Source of the DNA: JAHCIE01 sp034431435
GTDB lineage: Bacteria; Chloroflexota; Anaerolineae; Epilineales; JAHCIE01
NCBI GenBank assembly: GCA_034431435.1
Contig: DAOUDG010000077.1
Span: forward strand, 1 to 52,307
DNA length: 52,307 bases
Direction: 5' to 3'
Of the stretch, positions 14,126 to 22,770 are shown piece after piece. The notes beneath the pieces are model-generated. The model was not told the DNA's origin. It saw only the letters and a program-made list of their open reading frames with translations, and searched no databases. Numbering within the stretch: the first letter of the stretch is position 1; each line of letters starts with the position of its first letter. The translations under genes and the position numbers were made by a program.

Positions 14126-15802
14126 ATGAATGACAGGCAAACTCTCCAGCGCCTTGGGATAGCCATAGGCGCTGTTGTTGTGTTGGCTCTCCTCGTCGGC
14201 GCGGCGGCGTGGCCCGCCGCCACGCGCTGGATGGGCGGCTGGACGGGCGAGGAAGAGACGGTGGCGCAGCTGAAAGGTATGCTCAATCTGGGTCAGATCT
14301 GGCTGTCCGAGCCGCGCCTGACGCTGGACGGCGGCCGGCCCATGTTGCACACCAACCGTCAGCCCTACTGCGTCAGCGCCTTCCTGGAGCAGGAGGCCGA
14401 TCCGGCCAACGTGGCGCGCAACCTCGACCTGGCGAAGGCGGCCGGTATCAGCCTCGTGCGCCAGCAGTTCCCCTGGGAAGACATCGAAATCCACGGCAAG
14501 GGTGACTTCGAGGACCGCCGCCACGAGCCGTATCGCTCGGCGTGGGACAAGTACGACCGCATCATGGACATGGCGGCCGAACGCGGCATCGACATCATCG
14601 CCCGACTGGATGCCCCGCCCGACTGGGCGCGCGCCAACCCCGCCGAGCATGAGCTGTTCGGCCCCCCGGACGACCTGGACGATTATGGCGACTTCGTGGC
14701 CGCCGTCGTGTCCCGCTACAAGGGCCGCCTCAAGTATCTGCAAATCTGGAACGAGCCGAACATCTACCCGGAGTGGGGCGCTCAACCGCCCGACCCCGAG
14801 GCCTACACACGGCTCCTGGAGGTGGCCTACCGTCGCGCGAAGGCCATCGACCCCGACATTGCCATCATCAGCGCGCCTCTCGCGCCCACCCTCGACCGCA
14901 ACGAGCGCGCCATGCGCGACCTGGACTACCTGCAACGCATGCTGGACGCGGGCGCGGCGAACTCCTTCGACATCCTGGGCATGATCGCCTACGGCCTGGG
15001 CAGCGGGCCGGATGACCATCGCGTGGTGTGGCATCGCACCAACTTCGCTCGCCCGCAGCTGCTACGCGACTTGCTGGTACGAGCAGGGCACGGCGACAAG
15101 CCGGCCTGGATTCTAGAGATGGGGTGGAGTGCGGTTCCGGAGGGGATGCCGGCCCCCTTTGGTCGCGTCACCAACGAGCAGCAGGCGCGCTACACGGTGG
15201 GCGCGTATCGGCGCATCCAGGAGGAGTACCCCTGGGTGGGCGCAGGCTGCCTGTGGTATCTGCGCCGCCCCAACGCCGAGTGGGAACAGCGGCCGGAGGG
15301 CTACTTCCGCCTCGTCACGCCGGACTGGCAACCCATGCCCGCCTACACGGCCCTGGCTGCCGAGGCGACCCGCCCGGCCACCATCGCCAGCGGCTTCCGC
15401 CACATCTCCCACCCGGCCTTCCATCTCGGCGGCGCGTGGCGAAGCGAGGCAGACCCGGCTGCCCTGTTGGGCACGTGGCAGCGCGGCGACTCCGGCGCGA
15501 CCCTCGATTTCACCTTTGAGGGTCGCGGCGCGACTCTGGCGACGCGGCGCGGCCCCACGGCCGGCGCACTGGAGGTGAGCGTCGACGGCGGGGCGCCCAC
15601 CAGCGTGAATCTTCGCGCCGCCAGTGACACCGCGACCGATATTCCCCTGGCCGAGAACCTGACCCTGGCCCCCCACACGGTCAACATCCGCGTGATAGAC
15701 GGCGACGCCGTCGTAGAAGGCGTCCGCGTCAGCCGCGACCACGAGGCGACGAGGAGCGATGAGTCGGGCGCGGCGCGGCGTGGCGGGGCACGCTCCACAT
15801 GA
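14126..15802 (+). CDS. Membrane-anchored clan-A glycoside hydrolase (GH5/GH39-like)
   Basis: 558 aa from ATG 14126; upstream in-frame ATGs lie in the promoter. One N-terminal helix (about 8-30) should anchor the enzyme outside the cell. The TIM barrel has the acid/base motif YLQIWNEPN (E210) and a nucleophile motif AWILEMGWSA (E331), both placed as in clan GH-A retaining enzymes. SLVRQQFPWEDIE and ARLDAPPDWAR are typical inner-strand motifs. A C-terminal beta-sandwich-like domain (about 425-540) may bind carbohydrate. No Shine-Dalgarno is present and the -10 box ends 7 nt before ATG, so the mRNA may be leaderless. The stop overlaps the next start (ATGA). The substrate is unknown. Confidence 0.85.
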   Translation: MNDRQTLQRLGIAIGAVVVLALLVGAAAWPAATRWMGGWTGEEETVAQLKGMLNLGQIWLSEPRLTLDGGRPMLHTNRQPYCVSAFLEQEADPANVARNLDLAKAAGISLVRQQFPWEDIEIHGKGDFEDRRHEPYRSAWDKYDRIMDMAAERGIDIIARLDAPPDWARANPAEHELFGPPDDLDDYGDFVAAVVSRYKGRLKYLQIWNEPNIYPEWGAQPPDPEAYTRLLEVAYRRAKAIDPDIAIISAPLAPTLDRNERAMRDLDYLQRMLDAGAANSFDILGMIAYGLGSGPDDHRVVWHRTNFARPQLLRDLLVRAGHGDKPAWILEMGWSAVPEGMPAPFGRVTNEQQARYTVGAYRRIQEEYPWVGAGCLWYLRRPNAEWEQRPEGYFRLVTPDWQPMPAYTALAAEATRPATIASGFRHISHPAFHLGGAWRSEADPAALLGTWQRGDSGATLDFTFEGRGATLATRRGPTAGALEVSVDGGAPTSVNLRAASDTATDIPLAENLTLAPHTVNIRVIDGDAVVEGVRVSRDHEATRSDESGAARRGGARST

Positions 15803-16602
15803 TGGATACTCCGCTGGCCGAGGCCACCTTCGCCTTCGTCGATGTCGAGACGACGGGCCTGCATCCCCACGGCGGCGACCGGATCTGCGAGATTGCCGTC
15901 GTGCGCTGCGTTGGCGACCGCGAGGTGGCGCGCTTCGTCAGCCTCGTCGACCCCGGTCGCCCCATCTCCCCGGCCGCCGCGCGGGTGAACGGCCTGACCG
16001 ACGCGCAACTGTGCGGCCAGCCGAGCTTCGCCGCCGTGGCCCCGCGTGTCCTGGCCCTGCTGCGCGACGCCGTGTTCGTGGCCCACAACTCGCCCTTCGA
16101 CCTGCGTTTCCTGGATACGGAACTGGTGGGCCTCGGTTACGACCCCATCGACAATCCCACGATAGACACCCTGGAACTCGCCCGTGCCTGCTATCGCCTT
16201 AGCAGCTACGGCCTGGGCAACCTGGCGGCGCGGTTGGGCATCGCCGCCAATGGTTCCCATCGCGCCCTGGCCGACGCCATGACGACGCGGCGACTGCTGG
16301 CGCATCTTGTCCGGGACCTGGGCGCAGAGCGCCTGGGCGACCTGGCCCCCAGCCAGGGGACGCTGCCGTCCCACGTCGACTTGCCCTTGCCGATGCTCAA
16401 GGCGCTCCGCCAGCGGCGGCGGCTCTACTTGCGCTACCTGTCCTCCGAAGGCCCCACGGAACGCTGGGTCGAGCCGCTGGGCGTGACCACGCGCTCACAG
16501 CGGCTGTACCTCGTCGCCTTCTGCCACCTCCGCCAGGAGCATCGCACCTTCCGCCTGGATCGCATCGTGGCGATGCATCTCGACGGCGAAGACGATGCGT
16601 GA
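15799..16602 (+). CDS. DnaQ-like 3'-5' exonuclease fused to a WYL domain
   Basis: 267 aa. Residues 10-170 form a DEDDh exonuclease of the DnaQ/PolC-epsilon type: D15 and E17 in FAFVDVETTG, D101 in VAHNSPFDLRFLD, and H154/D159 in SHRALADA, so all five catalytic residues are present. Residues about 190-262 match a WYL domain: LRYLSSEGPTERWVEPLGV, RLYLVAFCHLRQEHRTF and RLDRIVAM. WYL domains sense nucleic-acid ligands and usually sit on transcription factors or defence proteins. The two pieces suggest an exonuclease whose activity is gated by a ligand or by bound DNA. It overlaps the glycosidase stop (ATGA) and the next gene by 8 nt, so it sits oddly inside a glycan operon. Confidence 0.88.
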   Translation: MMDTPLAEATFAFVDVETTGLHPHGGDRICEIAVVRCVGDREVARFVSLVDPGRPISPAAARVNGLTDAQLCGQPSFAAVAPRVLALLRDAVFVAHNSPFDLRFLDTELVGLGYDPIDNPTIDTLELARACYRLSSYGLGNLAARLGIAANGSHRALADAMTTRRLLAHLVRDLGAERLGDLAPSQGTLPSHVDLPLPMLKALRQRRRLYLRYLSSEGPTERWVEPLGVTTRSQRLYLVAFCHLRQEHRTFRLDRIVAMHLDGEDDA

Positions 16603-19000
16603 GGCGGCGCTGGTGGCCTTGCCAGGCGATGCCCCCGCGCCAGCCACCCCCGCACCCATCGCCGCACCACGCGGCATCCCGCGCGCCGTCGCCGTTCACC
16701 TTCCCATCGCCGCTGCGGTAGGCATCCTGCTCGCGGCGTTCGTGCTGCGCGTCTATCGCCTCGGCGACGCCAACATCTGGTGGGACGAGGGATTGGCAAT
16801 CTGGGCCGTCCGCAAGTCTTTCCTGGGTGTGACGGCGTGGACAGCCAGTGACGTGCATCCTCCCCTGTACTTCTGGGCGCTGTGGCCGTGGGTACGCCTG
16901 GTGGGCGAGAGCGAATTCGCGGCGCGCTTCCTGTCGCTGGCGATCGGGATGCTGACCGTCGCGGCCGTCGTGCCCCTCGGTCGCCTGCTTGGCGGGCCGT
17001 GGGTGGGGTTGCTGGCCGGCCTGTTGCTGGCGACCTCGCGCTTCCACGTCTGGTGGTCGCAAGAGATGCGCATGTACGCGCTGGCGGGCCTGCTGAACGT
17101 GCTGGCCCTCATCGCCCTGCTGCGCTGGTGGCGTAGCGGCAGTCGTGCCGCGTGGCTCGGCTACGTACTGGCCGCCACCGCCGCGCTATGGACCATCTAC
17201 CTATCGGTGGTGATGCTCGCCGTGGCGAATGTGTGGGTGGCGGGGATGCTGGTGGCGGCATGGTGGCGGGGGCGACAGGCGTCAACCACCAACCACCGAC
17301 CACTGACCACCCGGCTCTGGATGTGGCTAGGGGCGCAGCTGGCAGCGCTGGTCTTGTTCGCGCCGTGGCTGATGTACGCCCTGGGGCGCATGAGCAGCTG
17401 GTCGGTGGCGGAGACTATCGACTACGGCTTCGTCGCCCGCCTGCAAGCCACGCTGCTGACCCTCGGCATCTCTACTGACATTGAGCGGGTGACACCGCTG
17501 ATGGTAGCGTTGATCGTCGTGTTCGCGGCGGGCCTGCTGGCGCTGACCCGCTGGCCGGGCAGCGGCCCCGGTGTTGCGCTGCTGCTGCTGGTCGTGGCGG
17601 TTCCGAGCGCGGTCATCTTCGTCCTGGCTCTGCCGCGCGGCCTGTTCTACAACCCCCGCGTCGAGGCGCGCTATTTCCTACCCTTCGCGCCGCCGGTGTA
17701 CGTCCTGTTCGCCTGGTCCCTGGCGGCCCTGTGGCGCTGGCGGCGGTGGCTGGGCATGGCGGCGGGCGTGCTCGTCGCCGCTGCGTGGCTGTGGGCGCTG
17801 CCCGCCTACTACAGCGACCGCTATCTGCACGACGATCTGCAGAGCATGACCCAGGCGCTGCGCGCCTACGCCCGCCCCGACGACGCGGTAATTCTCGTCT
17901 CAGGCAACCGTTACCCCGTCTTTCTGTACTACTACGAGCGCGGTATGGGCGAGCCGCGCCCCGCCGTGGCCGAGGTTCCGCGCAACGCCCTGGAGTTGAC
18001 GGCCGACAACGTCGACCGCGAGTTGCAGCGCGTCACCCGCGACCACGACCGGGTGTGGCTGGCGTGGGTGAATGGGCCGCTCCAGGACCCGCAGGAACTG
18101 GCCGCGGCCTGGCTCAGCCGCGAGCTTAGGCCCGCCTTGAGCTACGGCTTCGCCCACAACGCCCTGACGTTGTTCAGCAGGGACGGCGCGCCGCCACCCG
18201 TCACCCAGCCGCCCACCACGCCCGCCCGACAGCCGTTCATGGGTGGGACCATCGCGGGCTACGATCTACCCGTGGGCGAGGTGCGCCCCGGTGACACGCT
18301 GCGCCTGGGTGTCTACTGGGACGGACCAGCGGCGTCGGCCCGTGTCGGCCTGTGGCCGCCGGCCCACCCCGATGGCGAAGGCATCGCCGTCGCGCGGCCG
18401 GTGACGCTGGCCGAGGGTCAGACCCGAACCCAGGTCGAGCTACCCATCCCGCGCTTCATGCCACCCGGCGACTACACCATCGCGCTGACAGGGCCGAGCG
18501 GCAGCGGGGCCAGTTTGGGCCGGGTGCGCGTCGTGCGGACGGACGCGCCCGCCACGCCGGATGTGCCCCTCGATGCGCGCTTCGGCGACGACATCCGCCT
18601 GCTGGGCGTGAGTCTGGTGGATGACCAGGGACGGCCGGTGGGCCAGGCTCAGCCAGGGCAGACCCTGAACGTCGACCTGTTCTGGGCCGCCGACGCGCCC
18701 CCCAGCGCCGACTATACGGTGTTCGCGCATCTGCTGGCGGGCGCTTTCAACCCGACCAGCGGCGGCCCGCTGTGGGCCGGTCACGATGGGCCGCCCGCCG
18801 AGGGCCAGTCGGCAACATCGTGGTGGGACCAGAACACGCGCCTGCGCGACCGACACACGCTGACGCTGCCCGACGACCTGCCGCCCGGCCCCTACCAGCT
18901 GGAGATCGGGTTGTACGGCGCGGACGGCGCACGCCAGCCGGTGAGCGGCGCGCAGGCCGACGCGACCAACCGCCGCGTGCTGGTGACGCTGGGACGGTGA
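16595..19000 (+). CDS. Large GT-C membrane glycosyltransferase with C-terminal beta-domains
   Basis: 801 aa. The architecture matches the paralogue at 12487 but is longer. A Pro/Ala-rich start is followed by about ten membrane helices with the GT-C signatures NIWWDEGLAIWAVRK, SDVHPPLYFWALWPW and FHVWWSQEMRMYALAGL. After residue about 415 comes an external region, including two beta-sandwich-like domains: about 540-655, and about 660-801 with DARFGDDIRLLGVSL and SADYTVFAHLL, a module often seen behind Chloroflexota GT-C enzymes. The start overlaps the exonuclease gene by 8 nt. It should transfer a lipid-linked sugar on the outer face of the membrane. The acceptor is unknown. Confidence 0.85.
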   Translation: MREAALVALPGDAPAPATPAPIAAPRGIPRAVAVHLPIAAAVGILLAAFVLRVYRLGDANIWWDEGLAIWAVRKSFLGVTAWTASDVHPPLYFWALWPWVRLVGESEFAARFLSLAIGMLTVAAVVPLGRLLGGPWVGLLAGLLLATSRFHVWWSQEMRMYALAGLLNVLALIALLRWWRSGSRAAWLGYVLAATAALWTIYLSVVMLAVANVWVAGMLVAAWWRGRQASTTNHRPLTTRLWMWLGAQLAALVLFAPWLMYALGRMSSWSVAETIDYGFVARLQATLLTLGISTDIERVTPLMVALIVVFAAGLLALTRWPGSGPGVALLLLVVAVPSAVIFVLALPRGLFYNPRVEARYFLPFAPPVYVLFAWSLAALWRWRRWLGMAAGVLVAAAWLWALPAYYSDRYLHDDLQSMTQALRAYARPDDAVILVSGNRYPVFLYYYERGMGEPRPAVAEVPRNALELTADNVDRELQRVTRDHDRVWLAWVNGPLQDPQELAAAWLSRELRPALSYGFAHNALTLFSRDGAPPPVTQPPTTPARQPFMGGTIAGYDLPVGEVRPGDTLRLGVYWDGPAASARVGLWPPAHPDGEGIAVARPVTLAEGQTRTQVELPIPRFMPPGDYTIALTGPSGSGASLGRVRVVRTDAPATPDVPLDARFGDDIRLLGVSLVDDQGRPVGQAQPGQTLNVDLFWAADAPPSADYTVFAHLLAGAFNPTSGGPLWAGHDGPPAEGQSATSWWDQNTRLRDRHTLTLPDDLPPGPYQLEIGLYGADGARQPVSGAQADATNRRVLVTLGR

Positions 19001-19119
19001 CAGGGGGGTAGGGAGACCTTGCCCCGACACAAGAGGCTCACGGCAGGTGGCCCATCCGCCGCCCAAAGGGCGCGGGATGTGGCTATACCGCGCCAGCCGG
19101 AGGCGGCAATACATCCTCC

Positions 19120-19148
19120 TTGCCCGCTCCGGGAAGAGCATCTATAAT
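19120..19148 (+). promoter_or_regulatory. Sigma70-like promoter for an uncharacterised two-gene operon
   Basis: TTGCCC (19120-19125), 17 bp, TATAAT (19143-19148), about 41 nt before the chosen GTG start. The 19001-19119 interval shows nothing else. Confidence 0.78.
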
Positions 19149-19189
19149 TGGCTCGTCCACGAGATTCGTGCAAAGGAGGCAACCCTCGC

Positions 19190-19948
19190 GTGGCGCTCAT
19201 GTTTGACACGCCCGAATATTGGCAATCCTTCTCCATTTCGGACCGCGACCTCGACCGCGTTGAAGAAGTCTTCCTCGATACCGGTGTCCCTAAGACTCTC
19301 TCCGAACTCGCCGAGATTATCGTCCAGGGCCGTTTGCAGGACGACGCCGACCGGCAGGCCCGCGAGGCGAACGAGAATGTTCGCCTGTACCAGCCCAGGC
19401 TCCACTACGAGATAGGCCAGCGCCTGCGTTTCGGCGCCCTCGACAATGCTGTGGGCGCGGTGGTTGGGGCGCGTGAGGGGAACAATCCCCATGTCGGCCA
19501 CATCAAGGTCATTCGCGTCAAGATGGACCGGGGCGGGGAGCGCGAGTTTGTCGCCGAGTACAGCGCCGAGCATCCCCTGAACGCGGATGTCAAGGCGGAG
19601 GCGACACCCACATCCCAGGCGGCCGTCGCGCCCATTGGCGACATCCTGGGGCAGCGGCTCAGCGAGACGGCTGAGTATGTCGCGTTCGGCGGCCTGTGGT
19701 TCCGCAAGGACCTGATGCCCGACGTGCACGTCGGCCACCTGAATATCGCCGAGGCGCTCATCGACGTGGCGGGCGAGGCCCAGCCGACGGCGGCCCTGGT
19801 CAAGGAAGTCGAGATTGTCCAGGGCGAACCGGCGGCGCGCGTCTTCGCCCTCGATTACGCCCTGGCCCACGACCCCGACCAGCGTTTCACGAATGTCGGG
19901 ACTGAGGCGAAGCCGCGCTGGGCGCTGCGACAGGGGGTGACCGTATGA
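19190..19948 (+). CDS. Uncharacterised protein, probable Chloroflexota-conserved family
   Basis: 252 aa. GTG 19190 is preferred because AAAGGAGG ends 10 nt upstream; ATG 19199 is 19 nt away, and the ATG at 19148 overlaps the -10 box. I do not recognise a named family. Residues 1-60 are charged helices (SISDRDLDRVEEVFLDTG, TLSELAEIIVQGRLQ) that could hold a helix-turn-helix. Residues about 68-125 look like a small beta-barrel (QRLRFGALDNAVGAVVGAR, GHIKVIRVKM, REFVAEYSAEHPLN). The C-terminal half has another helical part and a final beta pair (ALDYALAHD, PRWALRQGVTV). No membrane segment or signal peptide is seen. The next gene overlaps by 4 nt, so the two products probably act together. Confidence 0.7.
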   Translation: MALMFDTPEYWQSFSISDRDLDRVEEVFLDTGVPKTLSELAEIIVQGRLQDDADRQAREANENVRLYQPRLHYEIGQRLRFGALDNAVGAVVGAREGNNPHVGHIKVIRVKMDRGGEREFVAEYSAEHPLNADVKAEATPTSQAAVAPIGDILGQRLSETAEYVAFGGLWFRKDLMPDVHVGHLNIAEALIDVAGEAQPTAALVKEVEIVQGEPAARVFALDYALAHDPDQRFTNVGTEAKPRWALRQGVTV

Positions 19949-20370
19949 GCTCGGTTCGGCTGGCGCGTCCGATGGTGGACACGCCTTTTCAGATCAACAT
20001 GGCCTGGTGGGAGCGCAACCGCCGCGACTTCATGACCTTCCTGCGCGAGTCGAGCTGTCCTGATTGCCTCAGCCGCTTCCCCCTCGACGCGCCCCTGAGC
20101 GAGGCGGACTACATCGACGCCGAGACGGGTGAGGTGCGCCGCCTCAACGCCCTGTGGGCGTGCATCGTCGAGGAGTGCGCCCACGCGCCGGGCTACATCC
20201 CGCCCGACCTGCCCATTGCCACGGCCATCTTTCGCGCCCTGGTGAGTCGCGGCAATGCGCCCCTCAGCCCGACCCAGATTCACAGAATCATCCAGCGCAG
20301 TAACCCCCAGACCATCCTGCGCGTGCTGACAGGGCCGACGGCCATCCTCGGCATCCTGCCAGCGGCCTAG
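19945..20370 (+). CDS. Uncharacterised four-cysteine protein, partner of the preceding gene
   Basis: 141 aa, coupled by ATGA overlap to the gene before. No family is recognised. Four cysteines form C38-P-D-C41 and C73-x4-C78, spaced like a zinc site around residues 35-80. The C-terminal third is helical, with PLSPTQIHRIIQRSN and PQTILRVLTGPTAI, which could be a winged-helix or helix-turn-helix element. A cytosolic nucleic-acid-binding role is possible but inferred only from shape. It is followed by a strong terminator, so the operon is just these two genes. Confidence 0.68.
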   Translation: MSSVRLARPMVDTPFQINMAWWERNRRDFMTFLRESSCPDCLSRFPLDAPLSEADYIDAETGEVRRLNALWACIVEECAHAPGYIPPDLPIATAIFRALVSRGNAPLSPTQIHRIIQRSNPQTILRVLTGPTAILGILPAA

Positions 20371-20411
20371 GACCGTAGAGGCGCGACATGTCGCGTCCCT
20401 ACCAACGGCAG

Positions 20412-20454
20412 ACGGGGCGGGTCCGGCGGTTGTACCGCTGAACCCGCCCCGTTT
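20412..20454. terminator. Terminator hairpin between convergent genes
   Basis: A perfect 11-bp stem (20412-20422 with 20442-20452) encloses a second 5-bp stem (20426-20430 with 20434-20438). The plus-side tail is short (GTTTCG). It lies between the uncharacterised operon and rsmD and may serve both. Confidence 0.6.
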
Positions 20455-20468
20455 CGCGTCGTGATAGC

Positions 20469-21050
20469 CTACGCCTCGATGTCGTCGGGGTCGTCCACCT
20501 CGGCGGCGAGCATGTAGAACAGCAGCATCACACCGCCGTAGCGACGCTCGTCGATGAGCGTCAACGTGCGCAAGTCCGGCTCGACATACTCCTTGGGGAA
20601 GATCTGCACGATCACCTGGCCGCCCGGCGCCAGCCAGGCGGGGCGGTCATCGACGGCCTGTAGGGTCTTCAGCCAAAGGCCCTGGTACTGGGGCGGGGCG
20701 ATGTAGATGAGGTCGAACGGCTCGCCCGGCGTCTGCTCCAGATAGCGAAACACATCGGCCCGCTCCACCTGCGCGCCCGTCTCCAACCCCGTCGCCTTGA
20801 GGTTCTGACGCAGAACGTCGATCGCCTTGCCCGCCTTCTCGACGAAGGTGACGTGGCGCGCGCCCCGGCTCAGCGCCTCGATACCCACGCCGCCCGTGCC
20901 GGCGAACAGGTCCAGCACACGGGCGTGGATGACCTCCGCGCCGAGGATACTGAACAACGCCTCCTTGGCGCGGTCCGTGATAGGGCGCGTTCCCTCGCCC
21001 GGCACCGCCAGCAGGCGGCGGCCCTTGGCGCGCCCCGCGATCACTCGCAT
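20469..21050 (-). CDS. rsmD: 16S rRNA (guanine-N2)-methyltransferase RsmD-like
   Basis: 193 aa from ATG 21050 (AGGA upstream); a TTG 21 nt earlier is less likely. RsmD methylates G966 of 16S rRNA in the assembled small subunit. Family features are the opening MRVIAGRAKGRRLLAVPGEG, TRPITDRAKEALFSILG, the SAM motif VLDLFAGTGGVGIEALSRGA with FVEKAGKAIDVLRQNLKA, and the catalytic-loop region. That loop reads IYIAPPQYQGLW: the usual DPPY Asp is Ala and a Gln is inserted before Tyr. I recall this APPQY variant from Chloroflexota homologues, so it is probably lineage-specific, but it makes exact specificity less certain. Confidence 0.88.
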   Translation of the reverse strand: MRVIAGRAKGRRLLAVPGEGTRPITDRAKEALFSILGAEVIHARVLDLFAGTGGVGIEALSRGARHVTFVEKAGKAIDVLRQNLKATGLETGAQVERADVFRYLEQTPGEPFDLIYIAPPQYQGLWLKTLQAVDDRPAWLAPGGQVIVQIFPKEYVEPDLRTLTLIDERRYGGVMLLFYMLAAEVDDPDDIEA

Positions 21051-21075
21051 GTGTGGCGTGTCCTTGTGCAAGAAG

Positions 21076-21106
21076 GCTCCCCCTCCCCAGGCCGGGGAGA
21101 GGGAGC
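21076..21106. terminator. GC-rich hairpin between rsmD and the secreted-repeat gene
   Basis: Arms 21076-21088 and 21094-21106 pair over 13 bp with one mismatch, with a 5-nt loop. On the minus strand, where it would terminate the gene ending at 21140, the tail is only CCTTCTTG. It resembles the 5013-5037 hairpin. Confidence 0.4.
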
Positions 21107-21139
21107 GCGTTGCTGAGTGAAACCCTGCGCGAGAGGCGC

Positions 21140-22696
21140 TTACGGGGTCGCCAGACCGACACCGTTGTAGGTGTACATGTTATCGTCGGTCGTGCCCGTG
21201 CCGACCTCGTTTACCGTGCAGGCGATGCCAGGGCCGCTGGAGGTTACGAAGGCGGAGCCGTTGAAGATGTTGCGAGCGCCATCGACCCACCACGGGCTGC
21301 CGGTCTTGTAGATGTCAGCCAGCGAGCCGTTGGCCTGGCCCTCGTAGACGATGTAGCTGCCGCCTGCCGCGATGTTGTGGGTCACTTCGCCGCTCACGTT
21401 GGGGTGTGCGCTCAGGGCGTCCGACGTGTAGCGAACGGTGATGGTCGTCGGCTGCGTCGTCGAGCTGTTGGCGCAGGTCAGCGAGGTGAAGAAGCTATAG
21501 AAGCCAGCCTGGATGAGCGGAACAGCCACGCGGGTCGTCAGCTTATTGGTCGGCGTCGCATTGTAGGCGCCGGAAGGCAGCTGGCCGCTGGTAGCGGTGT
21601 ACTGGGTCTGGTTGACCTTACCGACCACGGGGCCGTTGGCGGTGATGCGCGCGCTGCCGCCGAAGCGGTTGAACTGCGAGGCCAGGTCGCTGGAGCCGGC
21701 GCTGCCTTCGTAGCGGGTGCTGGACTCACCAGGGCCAAGGGTGAAGGTCACCTGCTTGGTCTGGCCCGTCGCGTCGCCATTGCTGGTGGTCAGGCTGCCG
21801 GGGCCGGCGGTGTAGGTGATGGTCACGTTGACCGGATTGCTGGTGCTGGTGTTCTGGACCGCCAGCGAGGTCAGGGTGTTGTACCACTGCCAGAAGATGG
21901 CGGGGGCCAGCAACTCGGTGCCCGCGTCATCCGATTCGCCGAAGCCGTTGTAGGTGTACTTGACGCGCTTGGTCGGGTCAGTCTGGTTGACGACCGCCGC
22001 CAGGGGCTGGTCGCCGGTGATGACGGCCGACCCCAGGAACTTGCCCTGGAACGTGCCGCTCTGCGCCGCCAGGTCCGCGTTGATCTGGCCCTGGTCGAGG
22101 GTGATGGCCGCGAAGGAGGGGATGGTGTAAGTCTTGGCGGCAATGGACGGATTGCCGGTGGGCTGGCCGTTCAGCGTACCCGCATAGTACTGCACGCTGA
22201 TGTTGGCGGTGGTGTTGCCCGTGTTCTGGACGCGGACGAGGCTATCGATACCGAACCAGTTGGACATCAACTCAGGCAGGATGACCTTGCGCGAACCGGC
22301 GCTGACACCCGAGTACTCGGAGAAGGGCGACTTGTAGATCGCGCCGGCCGTGCCGGGGTCCGACATGACCTGGCCCACGACCGCCGCGATAGGCTGATCG
22401 GAGCTAAGCACGGCGGAGTAGACACCATCGGGGAGAGGCGCGCTGCCGCAGTTCTCAGTCTTCTGCTGGACGTTGGCCGAGCCGCCCGGCGGGATGGGGT
22501 CCAGGTTCTTGGTACACACAGGGGTCCCGCCGGCGGGGCCATAGTAGTCCACGCGCACGTTGGCGCTCTGCGTCGAGGACAGGTTCATGACCTGGTAGCC
22601 GGTGTATTCGCGAAGATTACCCTGCGCGTAGGCCGCCACGCTGACGACCCCGACGAGCAGGAGGGCCACCACCAGCCCGATCAACAACTTACGCAT
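21140..22696 (-). CDS. Secreted protein with four beta-rich repeats
   Basis: 518 aa, with a strong AGGAGG site. A clear signal peptide (MRKLLIGLVVALLLVGVVSV, AYAQ cleavage region) shows export. The mature part is four similar units of about 120 residues. Each opens with a strand like VMNLSSTQSANVRVDYY, VRVQNTGNTTANISVQYY, LAVQNTSTSNPVNVTITY or LTCANSSTTQPTTITVRY. Each closes with AVLSSDQPIAAVVGQ, AVITGDQPLAAVVNQ, ARITANGPVVGKVNQ or AFVTSSGPGIACTVNE. It is Thr/Ser/Asn rich with few charges, as in surface or sheath proteins. No enzyme motif, LPXTG or anchor helix is seen. I do not recognise a named domain. It is likely a structural or adhesive envelope protein. Confidence 0.75.
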   Translation of the reverse strand: MRKLLIGLVVALLLVGVVSVAAYAQGNLREYTGYQVMNLSSTQSANVRVDYYGPAGGTPVCTKNLDPIPPGGSANVQQKTENCGSAPLPDGVYSAVLSSDQPIAAVVGQVMSDPGTAGAIYKSPFSEYSGVSAGSRKVILPELMSNWFGIDSLVRVQNTGNTTANISVQYYAGTLNGQPTGNPSIAAKTYTIPSFAAITLDQGQINADLAAQSGTFQGKFLGSAVITGDQPLAAVVNQTDPTKRVKYTYNGFGESDDAGTELLAPAIFWQWYNTLTSLAVQNTSTSNPVNVTITYTAGPGSLTTSNGDATGQTKQVTFTLGPGESSTRYEGSAGSSDLASQFNRFGGSARITANGPVVGKVNQTQYTATSGQLPSGAYNATPTNKLTTRVAVPLIQAGFYSFFTSLTCANSSTTQPTTITVRYTSDALSAHPNVSGEVTHNIAAGGSYIVYEGQANGSLADIYKTGSPWWVDGARNIFNGSAFVTSSGPGIACTVNEVGTGTTDDNMYTYNGVGLATP

Positions 22697-22741
22697 GTGT
22701 CATGCCTCCTGAGGTTGAGAAATGCTTGTACGTCTGGGGCT

Positions 22742-22770
22742 ATCGTACCTGAAGTTGCGGCGGGTGTCAT
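22742..22770 (-). promoter_or_regulatory. Possible promoter for the secreted-repeat gene
   Basis: On the minus strand ATGACA (22765-22770), 17 bp, TACGAT (22742-22747), about 46 nt upstream of the start codon. Each box matches four of six consensus bases. Confidence 0.4.

Noticed and set aside
13841..15034. 397-aa minus-strand open frame
   Set aside because: Antisense to the glycosidase and GT-C genes; no motif and no ribosome site.
21051..21071. Longer TTG start for RsmD
   Set aside because: ATG 21050 has a ribosome site and gives the family-typical MRVIAG start.
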